From the NCBI GenBank assembly GCA_012519365.1, contig JAAYQH010000242.1, positions 1-11,913 on the forward strand: a stretch of DNA of 11,913 nt. The letters run 5' to 3'. A model generated the notes under the pieces. That model was not told where the DNA came from and searched no databases. It worked only from the letters and a program-made list of their open reading frames with translations. The translations under genes were made by a program, and so were the position numbers. Shown here one piece after another: positions 5,767 through 11,913 of this stretch; the first letter of the stretch is position 1, and the number at the start of each line of letters is the position of its first letter. Source of the DNA: Planctomycetota bacterium. GTDB lineage: Bacteria > Planctomycetota > Phycisphaerae > Sedimentisphaerales > Anaerohalosphaeraceae.

Positions 5767-8025
5767 TTATTTTGATGTCACATTAACGGGAATTTCCAGC
5801 TGTTGTGCAAACGTTTTCAAGTAATCCGTCCATTTCTCAAAAGTGCTAAACTCCTCATTTTTGCTCCAGCAGGAACCCGCATAATACACCACGGGCTTAC
5901 GAATGGGATGCTCGAGCGTCAAGAGCCAGTGTCCATCTGCGGTTGTGGTGGTAGTCTTTGCGTTGGAATCGAAGACCACGCCGCAGCCCATCCAGCCGTA
6001 TTTGCCGTCAGGATCGGTCGGCAGCCAGTAGGCAATTGCCTGGCCGAGAGACCATGTCTTGCTGCTGGTCGGCTGCAGGACAATACCCGCGGCCAACGGA
6101 AGAATCGCAGCATCTTTGCTGGAATAGCGGCATTCAATTCGGTTCATGTTGCTGCCTAAATCAATGGAAATCCGCTTGACCTCACTGACTTCAAACGGCC
6201 CGGCCTGCCAGGGCTTGTAGGTCAGTTCGAAAATGGAACGAATCGGACCGTTGGCGATGATTTTCCACGAGGTAAAATTACGCGGCAAACAAATCTTGCC
6301 ATCCACAAACGGCGCCATTCCGCCGCAACCAAGCGTATTACCGACCTTGTAAAAATCGCCGCCTTCACCGTGATTTTCGTGATAACTGATGCCGCGTTCG
6401 TTGTAGGCCTTTAACATTTTATCCATAATGGGATAGGGCACACATTTGCCCCAGGCGTCAATGCCGCAGGTAATGGTTTCATATTCGAGGGCCGGGCCGT
6501 ACATACGATAGGCGGCCTTGTCGTTTTCCCAGAGGAAGTCATCCTTGCGATCGGGCGCAAAGCGGCAGTAGGTTCGAATTTCCGTTGTCGGGGCTGCAAT
6601 GTCTTCGGGACGTTTCATCAGCCAGGCATAGCGGATCTCGCCGGGGGCCATATTCATTTGGAACAGCAGTTCATCAAGCGTGCCGTCGGCATTGTTGTCC
6701 ACCGGTTGAACAACCAAAAAACGCTTGTGCTTGAAATCAAATATCGCAGCGTTCTCTTGGGTTATACCGGCTATGGCTTTGGCCTCTTTCCAATCGAGGC
6801 TGATTGTTACTGCATCACGAAATTGAACGAGCGGATTGACCACCGTCATCGTTTTGGCAGGCGCCCCTTTTCGGATCGCCAGTTGATAGACCTCGCTGCC
6901 GGCCAGCAAGAAGGCGCCTACGCCGTAAATCTCGGTCTGGTCTTTGGTGACATTTCGCTGCGGATCGCCTCCGATGGGCTGAACGAAACCTAATTTGCCA
7001 TCCGGATGGACACAGGATACCAGGCCCTGCCATGCCTTGAACACCGCAGGGGCATACGTTTTTTCATCCAAATAGCCGTGGTTGATGCCCCAGGCCAGGC
7101 CAAAGGTGAAAAAGCCCGTTCCGCTTGTTTCTTTTGGTGGATAACTGTCCGGATCCAAAAGACTGGCTCGCCACAGGCCGTCTTCCGGTTGAATCGAGAT
7201 GATTTTGGCTGCCATTTCACGAAACAGCTTTTCATACCGCGGCCGCTCGGGGTAGTTGGCGGGCATTTCTTCCAGCACCATCGCCAGACCACCGAACACC
7301 CAGCCGTTTACGCGCGACCAGAAAATTTTCCTGCCGTTGGCCTCACGCTGTTCGAAGTACCGATCATCACGATAGTACAGATGCTCTTCAGGATCGTATA
7401 GATAGTCGGTCGTGGCCCACCACTCTTTGTTCATAAAATCCAGATATCGGCGATCGCCCGTGACGGTTGCCAGCTTGGCCCAGACCGGCGGCCCCATAAA
7501 CAACGCATCACACCACCACCAGCGATCTTCACCCTGAAACGCCTGACCATAGCCAAGGCCGGAATCGAGAGCTTTTTTGAATTCAAGGGTTTTCGAGGAG
7601 GGATGAGCCAAAATGTAATCAAGGCGGTCCTTAATCCCCTGCATCATTTTGGGCTCTTTGAAGCGTTTATACATCTCAAGATACATAATGCCGACGGCGT
7701 GATCATCGGCGTGGTAGATTCGGCCGCCCGGCTGCCAGTTGTTTCGTTCTCCAAATTCACGCATCGCATCGTAGTATTTATTCGTATCGGCCATATGGGC
7801 CAAAGCGGTAAAACCGGCAAACATCGCGCCGTGTGTCCAATCGGTAGTGCGATGACGGCTCGGATTGGCAAGCTGCCAGTCTGCAACTTTGACCATCAGG
7901 GCTTTGACTGTCTCAGGTTCTGCCTCCGGCGGCACCTGAACCGGCTGCTGGGCAACGGCGCACCCTCCGGTTACCCCAACCAGCATACCCATCAACATAG
8001 GGATCAGTCCTTTGCATCGCTTCAT
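5767..8025 (-). CDS. Exported GH105 unsaturated uronyl hydrolase fused to a DUF4861-like domain
   Basis: A 752-residue exported protein. Residues 1-25 are a signal sequence ending in VTGGC-AVAQ. Cys22 could be lipidated (the lipobox is imperfect, with Thr at -3); AVA-Q is an alternative signal peptidase I site. Residues ~37-388 look like a GH105 (alpha/alpha)6-barrel unsaturated uronyl hydrolase: DDHAVGIMYLEMYKR (107-121), WWWCDALFMGPP (169-180, Asp173 the likely catalytic acid), FWSRVNGWVFGG (235-246) and DGLWRASLLDP (282-292). Such enzymes hydrate the double bond left by polysaccharide lyases and release 5-keto-4-deoxyuronate. Residues ~390-752 resemble the uncharacterised DUF4861 family, with a His/Gly-rich stretch YHENHGEGGDFYKVGN (548-563); this name rests on memory. 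A GAGGAG site precedes the ATG. The gene lies 35 bases after iclR and 16 before kduI. The usual Gly of RGNGW is Val239. Confidence 0.87.
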   Translation of the reverse strand: MKRCKGLIPMLMGMLVGVTGGCAVAQQPVQVPPEAEPETVKALMVKVADWQLANPSRHRTTDWTHGAMFAGFTALAHMADTNKYYDAMREFGERNNWQPGGRIYHADDHAVGIMYLEMYKRFKEPKMMQGIKDRLDYILAHPSSKTLEFKKALDSGLGYGQAFQGEDRWWWCDALFMGPPVWAKLATVTGDRRYLDFMNKEWWATTDYLYDPEEHLYYRDDRYFEQREANGRKIFWSRVNGWVFGGLAMVLEEMPANYPERPRYEKLFREMAAKIISIQPEDGLWRASLLDPDSYPPKETSGTGFFTFGLAWGINHGYLDEKTYAPAVFKAWQGLVSCVHPDGKLGFVQPIGGDPQRNVTKDQTEIYGVGAFLLAGSEVYQLAIRKGAPAKTMTVVNPLVQFRDAVTISLDWKEAKAIAGITQENAAIFDFKHKRFLVVQPVDNNADGTLDELLFQMNMAPGEIRYAWLMKRPEDIAAPTTEIRTYCRFAPDRKDDFLWENDKAAYRMYGPALEYETITCGIDAWGKCVPYPIMDKMLKAYNERGISYHENHGEGGDFYKVGNTLGCGGMAPFVDGKICLPRNFTSWKIIANGPIRSIFELTYKPWQAGPFEVSEVKRISIDLGSNMNRIECRYSSKDAAILPLAAGIVLQPTSSKTWSLGQAIAYWLPTDPDGKYGWMGCGVVFDSNAKTTTTTADGHWLLTLEHPIRKPVVYYAGSCWSKNEEFSTFEKWTDYLKTFAQQLEIPVNVTSK

Positions 8026-8060
8026 CGTCTTTTCTCCTCAAAATGCGTTTTATTCAACTA

Positions 8061-8816
8061 TTATTTATGCCCGATTTTTGAAGACAATTCTTGGGCTGCA
8101 GTTGTGACCGCTCTGGAAATTTCGTCAAATCGGTCGGTCGTAAAGGCACTGATTGGGGCGGTCACCCCAACCGCGGCGACAACCTGCCCACGGATATCCC
8201 GCACCGGTGCGGCCATACAGCGTACGTGGGGATGATATTCCTGTTCATCGATGGCATAGCCTCGCTGCCGGACGTCGTGAACGAGTTGTCTAAACTCTTC
8301 AAGGGTGGTTTTTGTGTTTTCAGTTCGCCTCTGAGGATATACTTCCCGACAGAAATCCTCCAGACGATCCGCATAACAAAAGGCCAAAAAGAGTTTGCCT
8401 GTCGCTGAACAATGCAGATCTGTCAGTGAGCCTGGCCGAGACGCAACGCGGATCGGTTCGGCACTGTCACACACTTCGAGGATGAGCGAATGCCAGCCGC
8501 TGGGCACCGCCAAGTGAGAAGTTAAACCGGTTTGGGCGGTCAGCCTCTGCAAAATTGGCAGCGCAAGTTCCCGCAATTGGGATTTGCGCAACGCCATCAG
8601 ACCCATTTCCCAAAGCCCGGGTCCGGCATAAAACAATGTCCCTTTTTTGTCTACCATCCCATCCTCTGTCAGGGTCTTGAGAATGCGAAAGGCGGTGCTG
8701 CGGGCAATCCCTGCCTGCTGTTCAATTTGAACGGCAGAGAGCCCCTGCTCTGCTGATGCGATTAATCGAAGCATCAGCATGGCTTTTTTCAAATTGGGAA
8801 TGGTGTATTTATTCAT
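8061..8816 (-). CDS. IclR-family transcriptional regulator (KdgR-like by context)
   Basis: A 251-residue DNA-binding regulator. Residues ~8-60 form the IclR winged helix-turn-helix (LSAVQIEQQAGIARSTAFRILKTL at 26-49, in two parts, then the wing KKGTLFYAG). Residues ~78-248 form the effector-binding domain, with GSLTDLHCSATGK (129-141) and RCMAAPVRDIRGQVVAAVGV (199-218). In pectin-degrading bacteria the IclR protein KdgR senses 2-keto-3-deoxygluconate and represses the kdu/kdg genes; heading the operon that makes and consumes KDG suggests the same ligand here, by inference. The ATG lies inside a 16-bp perfect palindrome and no Shine-Dalgarno sequence is visible before it or before Met13, so the start is less certain than for the neighbours. 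The hydrolase gene follows after 35 bases. Confidence 0.9.
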   Translation of the reverse strand: MNKYTIPNLKKAMLMLRLIASAEQGLSAVQIEQQAGIARSTAFRILKTLTEDGMVDKKGTLFYAGPGLWEMGLMALRKSQLRELALPILQRLTAQTGLTSHLAVPSGWHSLILEVCDSAEPIRVASRPGSLTDLHCSATGKLFLAFCYADRLEDFCREVYPQRRTENTKTTLEEFRQLVHDVRQRGYAIDEQEYHPHVRCMAAPVRDIRGQVVAAVGVTAPISAFTTDRFDEISRAVTTAAQELSSKIGHK

Positions 8817-8825
8817 ATATGAATA
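8810..8825. promoter_or_regulatory. Perfect 16-bp palindrome over the iclR start codon (autoregulatory operator candidate)
   Basis: TATTCATATATGAATA reads the same on both strands and contains the iclR ATG (8814-8816). A half-site TGAATATTT (8820-8828) that overlaps its right arm recurs at 8840-8848, exactly 20 bases on, about two helical turns. This puts similar surfaces on one face of the DNA, as expected for a dimer or tetramer of an IclR protein repressing its own gene. It lies downstream of the predicted -10 box. The palindrome and spacing are seen directly; the binding protein is inferred. Confidence 0.45.
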
Positions 8826-8849
8826 TTTGTGTTTTTATTTGAATATTTT

Positions 8850-8881
8850 ATTATAATGCGCGTAATCCGGCGTGATGTCAA
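8850..8881 (-). promoter_or_regulatory. Predicted promoter of the iclR-GH105-kduI-kduD-kdgK unit
   Basis: On the minus strand a consensus TTGACA (8876-8881) precedes a consensus TATAAT (8850-8855). The spacer is 20 bases, longer than the usual 16-18. A shifted -10, CATTAT, would give 17 bases but matches only 4 of 6. Directly upstream of TTGACA is a long run of T with few interruptions on the minus strand (8882-8900), like an UP element. A 20-base spacer may mean a weak or activator-dependent promoter. No other promoter-like pair was noticed in the short gaps within the downstream genes. Confidence 0.45.
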
Positions 8882-8891
8882 AGAAAAAAAA

Positions 8892-8919
8892 AGAAAAATA
8901 CGTTTATTCGTTTTTTTCT
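8892..8919. repeat. AT-rich inverted repeat upstream of iclR
   Basis: AGAAAAATACG (8892-8902) and CGTTTTTTTCT (8909-8919) can pair at 10 of 11 positions around a six-base TTTATT loop. It lies between the iclR promoter and the lipoprotein terminator. It is mainly A-tract against T-tract, so it may be a cruciform-prone or bent upstream element and not a protein site. It lacks the GC stem expected of a terminator. Confidence 0.4.
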
Positions 8920-8954
8920 GATGAAATGTGCTCAATGGAATCGAAATGCGCATT

Positions 8955-8980
8955 AAAAAAGCCCGCTTTTGACGGGCTTT
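8955..8980 (-). terminator. Intrinsic terminator of the lipoprotein gene
   Basis: On the minus strand AAAGCCCG (8973-8980) and CGGGCTTT (8958-8965) form an 8-bp stem with a 7-base loop, followed by a run of T (8955-8960 read as A on the plus strand). It begins 8 bases after the lipoprotein stop codon. It also insulates the iclR promoter from read-through. Confidence 0.9.
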
Positions 8981-8988
8981 GGAATGCG

Positions 8989-9654
8989 TTATTGAATGTC
9001 GATATAATCGAATTCAATCAACAGTTTTTTGGAGGGGATTCCATCGCGAATATCAAAAATATCAATTTTTCGAGGTATCATTCGATTTAATCGTGCGTGA
9101 AATCGCAAATTGTAGGACTGCGCCAACCAGTCGATTTCTTTGTCGTCTGTGAGACGAACCAGTTCTATACGGCCTGAGACCCTATTACGATAGGCGGTGA
9201 TTGTAGGGCTGTCGACGCGTGCTGCAAGTTGAAAAGATTCGTACTGTCGGCCTTCAATGCCAACTACCGGGCCAGGCGTCATTGACAACGGCTCAAACCC
9301 ACTGCCGAGGGTAAAGCTCGTATAGAGCAGCGCCGCAAGCTCGGCATTCATCAGGCCGGCAGGCAGCGACTTCATAAACGGCCTGGCAAGTCCGGATTTG
9401 GAGTACTGCCCATTTTCATAGGTACAGCACCACGTGCCTTCCGGCTCTGTGCCCCAGGCCTCCATAAACTGTGACTGCGGACAAAAACGCTGGTGCTGTT
9501 CAGTCCAATACGGCGCGGCCTGATGATATGTCACCACACAGCGGGTTTCGATACAGTTTTCCCGTTTAAAGGCCGTTTGCTCGGATTGCTCCGGCTTGAC
9601 AGTCGAACAGCCGGTAATCAACACCGCCGCCGCAACCATTATCCCGTATCTCAT
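8989..9654 (-). CDS. Lipoprotein of unknown function
   Basis: A 221-residue exported protein that I cannot assign. Residues 1-16 form a lipoprotein signal peptide with the lipobox LITGC, so Cys16 should be lipidated. The mature part has five further cysteines: Cys34 and Cys39 (six-residue NCIETRC unit), Cys58, and adjacent Cys76-Cys77 within GTWCCTYENGQ. Disulfides or an unusual vicinal Cys pair are possible. The C-terminal half (about 130-221) alternates hydrophobic and charged residues like successive beta strands (SGRIELVRL, LIEFDYIDIQ). This is loosely reminiscent of LolA/LppX-type folds, but the resemblance is weak and I do not assign it. AGGA lies 8 bases before the ATG. A terminator precedes the gene (9705-9738) and another follows it, so it is probably a monocistronic gene unrelated to the uronate operon. 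Confidence 0.85.
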   Translation of the reverse strand: MRYGIMVAAAVLITGCSTVKPEQSEQTAFKRENCIETRCVVTYHQAAPYWTEQHQRFCPQSQFMEAWGTEPEGTWCCTYENGQYSKSGLARPFMKSLPAGLMNAELAALLYTSFTLGSGFEPLSMTPGPVVGIEGRQYESFQLAARVDSPTITAYRNRVSGRIELVRLTDDKEIDWLAQSYNLRFHARLNRMIPRKIDIFDIRDGIPSKKLLIEFDYIDIQ

Positions 9655-9704
9655 AAATCATCCTTTTATGCGAACACTCATCCTGTCTTATCGCTATAAT
9701 GCTG

Positions 9705-9738
9705 AAAAAGCCCGACACCGCGTTGTGCGGGTCGGGCT
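9705..9738 (-). terminator. Intrinsic terminator of the pyruvate:ferredoxin oxidoreductase gene
   Basis: Read on the minus strand, AGCCCGAC (9731-9738) pairs with GTCGGGCT (9709-9716). The stem continues inward through CCGC/GCGG past a one-base bulge, and TTTTT follows (9705-9709 on the plus strand). It lies 15 bases past the stop codon. Strong stem and T-run make this a confident Rho-independent terminator. Confidence 0.9.
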
Positions 9739-9753
9739 GGTTTATGGCATCAT

Positions 9754-11913
9754 TCAGCACTCAAGCTGTGCGAGTTTTTCGAGCAGTGCAAATCGACGTT
9801 CCGCAATCTTCTTGGCTTGTGCGACCAATTCGTCGGCGACCTTCGGATCGACCTGTTTTAAGGCACGGAACCGGTTTTGTGTGAACGCAAACTCGGCATA
9901 ATCCATCGTGGGTGCCTTGGAATCCAGTTGCAGCGGATTCTTGCCTTCGGCACACCGACGCGGATCGAACCGGTACAATGGCCAGTGTCCGCTTGCGACG
10001 GCCTGCTTTTGAATCTCATAGCCGCGAGCCATATTGATCCCATGAGCAATACAATGCGAATAGGCCAAAATCAGCGAGGGGCCTTCGTAACTTTCCGCTT
10101 CGGTAAAGGCCTTGACCGCCTGATTTGGATTGGCGCCCATCGCCACGGCCGCCACATAAATTCCGCCGTAAGTCATAGCGAGCAAACCCATATCTTTCTT
10201 GGGCATTCGCTTGCCGCCGGCGGCAAATTGGGCAACCGCACCAAGGGGGGTCGATTTGGACATCTGTCCGCCTGTATTGGAATACACCTCGGTATCCAGA
10301 ACCAGCACGTTGACATTGTCTCCGCTGGCCAGAACATGATCAAGGCCGCCATACCCAATATCATAGGCCCACCCATCGCCGCCAATCATCCAGACGCTCT
10401 TTGCGACCAGGAAATCGGCCACGCTCAAGAGTTGTTCCGCCTCGGCAGAGGAGTTTTTCTTGAGGCTCTCTTTAAGTTGCTCAACACGCCGGCGCTGCTG
10501 TTCAATCTCGGCTTGTGTCGTTTGCGAAGCCAGGCCCTCAAGCAGCGTCTGAGCTGCTGTCTTGTCGACAGTTCCTTTTTCTGCAAGCGCGGTGAGCAAT
10601 TCGGCAGCCCACGTCCGGAACTTGTTGACGGCCAGACGCATACCGTAGCCAAATTCGGCATTATCTTCAAAGAGGCTGTTTGACCACGCAGGACCACAGC
10701 CGTCAAATCGCTTGGTATAAGGCGTCGTCGGCAGGTTGCCGCCGTAAATCGATGAGCAGCCAGTGGCGTTGGCAATATACAGCCGATCGCCGAACAATTG
10801 GGTCAACAGTTTGACATATGCGGTTTCGCCGCAACCGGCGCAGGCGCCGCTGAACTCAAACAGCGGCGGGACCAACTGACTTCCCTTAATGCTGGCTCGT
10901 TTGAACCGGTTCGGATCGGTATCCAGAATCGACAGGAAGAAGTCGAAGTTTTCACGTTCAGTCAGCCGCAGCGGCTCCTGCAATGCCATATTGATCGCCT
11001 TGCGGGAGGGGTTTTCTTTGTCTTTGCCCGGGCAGTTCACCACACAGGCCGTACAGCCGGTACAGTCTTCCGGAGCAACTTGCACCGTGAACTTCAAACC
11101 GGCAAAATCCTTCCCTTTGGCGTCCGTGCTTTTGAAGGTCTTGGGTGCATTTTCAAGGACATCCGGTTCATACGCCTTGATCCGGATAGCCGCATGCGGA
11201 CACACCAGTGAACATTGGCCGCATTGAATGCAAAGATCCGGCTCCCAGACGGGGATATGCACAGCGATGTTGCGTTTTTCGTATTTCGTTGTTCCCGTGG
11301 GGAATTTACCGTCACAAGGCATCTTGCTGACCGGCAACAAATCGCCGCGTCCGGCCAACAGTTCCGCAGTTACTTCTTTGACAAACTGCGGCGCATCATC
11401 CGGAATGGTCAGGGAAATATGGGTCTTGCTGGTGACCTGACCGGGCACCTTTACCGGGTACACCTTATCCAGCGCGGCATCGACGGCGGCGTTGTTCATA
11501 TTAACCACTTTTTCGCCTTTTTTGCCGTAACTCTTTTCGATGGCATCCTTGATCGCCTGGATCGCCAAATTCAGGTCGATAACGTTGCTGATCTTGAAGA
11601 ACGCGGTCTGCATAATGACGTTGATTCGAGCGCCCAACCCCAATTCTTCAGCAATGCGGAAGGCATCAATGATATAAAATTTCAATTTTTTGTCAATAAT
11701 GTGCTTTTGCACCTCGGCCGGCAGGGTATCCCATACCTCGTCTGGACCGTGGATGCTGGTCAACAGAAAAACGCCACCCGGCTTGGCCGCAGAAAGCAGA
11801 TCGTATTTTTCGAGAAAACTCGGATTGTGACAGGCAACATAATCGGCGTTCTTAATCAAATAAGGGCTACGAATGGGTTCTGGGCCGAATCGCAAATGCG
11901 ATACTGTCATTGA
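9754..11913 (-). CDS. nifJ: Pyruvate:ferredoxin (flavodoxin) oxidoreductase, C-terminal part (5' end outside the window)
   Basis: Oxidises pyruvate with CoA to acetyl-CoA and CO2 and passes electrons to ferredoxin or flavodoxin; cytoplasmic, typical of anaerobes. The visible 719 residues are about 60% of the usual ~1170-1200. The apparent Met at 11910 is internal: SMTVSHLRFGPEPIRS is the conserved entry to the gamma domain. Numbering from that Met, two ferredoxin 4Fe-4S motifs follow (C227-C230-C233-C237 and C283-C286-C289-C293). The proximal cluster ligands are C357, C360, C385 and C620, with spacings like well-studied single-chain enzymes. The thiamine diphosphate motif starts GDGWAYDIGYGGLDH (511-525) and ends near YSNTGGQ (543-549). 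A helical, Gln/Glu/Lys-rich insert spans ~435-500. The gene ends in a strong terminator, separate from the uronate operon, though pyruvate from that pathway could feed it. Confidence 0.96.
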   Translation of the reverse strand, partial: SMTVSHLRFGPEPIRSPYLIKNADYVACHNPSFLEKYDLLSAAKPGGVFLLTSIHGPDEVWDTLPAEVQKHIIDKKLKFYIIDAFRIAEELGLGARINVIMQTAFFKISNVIDLNLAIQAIKDAIEKSYGKKGEKVVNMNNAAVDAALDKVYPVKVPGQVTSKTHISLTIPDDAPQFVKEVTAELLAGRGDLLPVSKMPCDGKFPTGTTKYEKRNIAVHIPVWEPDLCIQCGQCSLVCPHAAIRIKAYEPDVLENAPKTFKSTDAKGKDFAGLKFTVQVAPEDCTGCTACVVNCPGKDKENPSRKAINMALQEPLRLTERENFDFFLSILDTDPNRFKRASIKGSQLVPPLFEFSGACAGCGETAYVKLLTQLFGDRLYIANATGCSSIYGGNLPTTPYTKRFDGCGPAWSNSLFEDNAEFGYGMRLAVNKFRTWAAELLTALAEKGTVDKTAAQTLLEGLASQTTQAEIEQQRRRVEQLKESLKKNSSAEAEQLLSVADFLVAKSVWMIGGDGWAYDIGYGGLDHVLASGDNVNVLVLDTEVYSNTGGQMSKSTPLGAVAQFAAGGKRMPKKDMGLLAMTYGGIYVAAVAMGANPNQAVKAFTEAESYEGPSLILAYSHCIAHGINMARGYEIQKQAVASGHWPLYRFDPRRCAEGKNPLQLDSKAPTMDYAEFAFTQNRFRALKQVDPKVADELVAQAKKIAERRFALLEKLAQLEC

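Noticed and set aside
7603..8235. 210-codon plus-strand frame spanning the iclR-hydrolase junction
   Set aside because: It overlaps two strongly supported minus-strand genes and the short gap between them, without any recognisable motif.
8872..9090. 72-codon plus-strand frame between iclR and the lipoprotein
   Set aside because: It crosses the terminator hairpin and the end of the lipoprotein gene, is low in complexity, and has no ribosome site.
9877..10683. 268-codon open frame on the plus strand
   Set aside because: Entirely antisense to the well-supported oxidoreductase gene, which has intact cluster and thiamine motifs; the plus-strand protein shows no domain or ribosome site.
11215..11913. 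232-codon open frame on the plus strand at the right edge
   Set aside because: Antisense to the same oxidoreductase gene; its length comes from the codon bias of the real gene.
1..11913. CRISPR arrays, tRNA/rRNA genes, insertion sequences, phage or defence genes
   Set aside because: No regularly spaced repeats, tRNA-like cloverleaf, transposase, integrase or target-site duplication was seen on either strand.

Overview
The window is about 50% GC and almost entirely minus-strand. It reads as part of the genome of an anaerobic or facultatively anaerobic polysaccharide degrader. The evidence is a pyruvate:ferredoxin oxidoreductase, a uronate catabolic operon with a GH105-type hydrolase, a TRAP transporter, and lipoprotein-type exported proteins. 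The GH105 + DUF4861 architecture and the overall style suggest a marine or sediment Planctomycetes/Verrucomicrobia/Kiritimatiellota-like bacterium. That placement is inference from gene content, not proof.

Layout from right to left, in the direction of transcription. (1) 9754-11913: the C-terminal ~60% of a NifJ-type pyruvate:ferredoxin oxidoreductase, ending in a strong intrinsic terminator at 9705-9738. (2) 8989-9654: a stand-alone, cysteine-containing lipoprotein of unknown function with its own terminator (8955-8980). (3) 8061-8816, then 5767-8025, 4920-5750, 4134-4895 and 2991-4091: a tightly spaced five-gene unit encoding an IclR-family regulator, an exported GH105-DUF4861 fusion, KduI, KduD and a 2-keto-3-deoxygluconate kinase. 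Its likely promoter lies upstream of iclR. The iclR start codon sits inside a perfect 16-bp palindrome. (4) 2319-2927: the only plus-strand gene, an unrecognised ~202-aa membrane protein. (5) 2109 down to 1: a TRAP transporter operon dctP-dctQ-dctM. dctM runs off the left edge of the window. Its promoter is divergent from that of the membrane protein.

How the genes fit together (inference from known families). The exported GH105 protein releases 4,5-unsaturated uronate from oligosaccharides made by polysaccharide lyases outside this window. The unsaturated sugar opens to 5-keto-4-deoxyuronate. The TRAP system is a reasonable importer of this acidic monosaccharide. KduI isomerises it, KduD reduces it to 2-keto-3-deoxygluconate, and the kinase makes KDPG. 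An aldolase, not present here, would split KDPG to pyruvate and glyceraldehyde-3-phosphate. PFOR could then oxidise the pyruvate. The IclR protein is the natural candidate for a KdgR-like regulator of the set.

Most of the window is recognisable metabolism. The less well explained items are the DUF4861 half of the hydrolase, the orphan plus-strand membrane protein, the lipoprotein, and the regulatory architecture around iclR and dctP. No RNA genes, CRISPR arrays, insertion sequences or gene-free stretches over 300 bases were seen.
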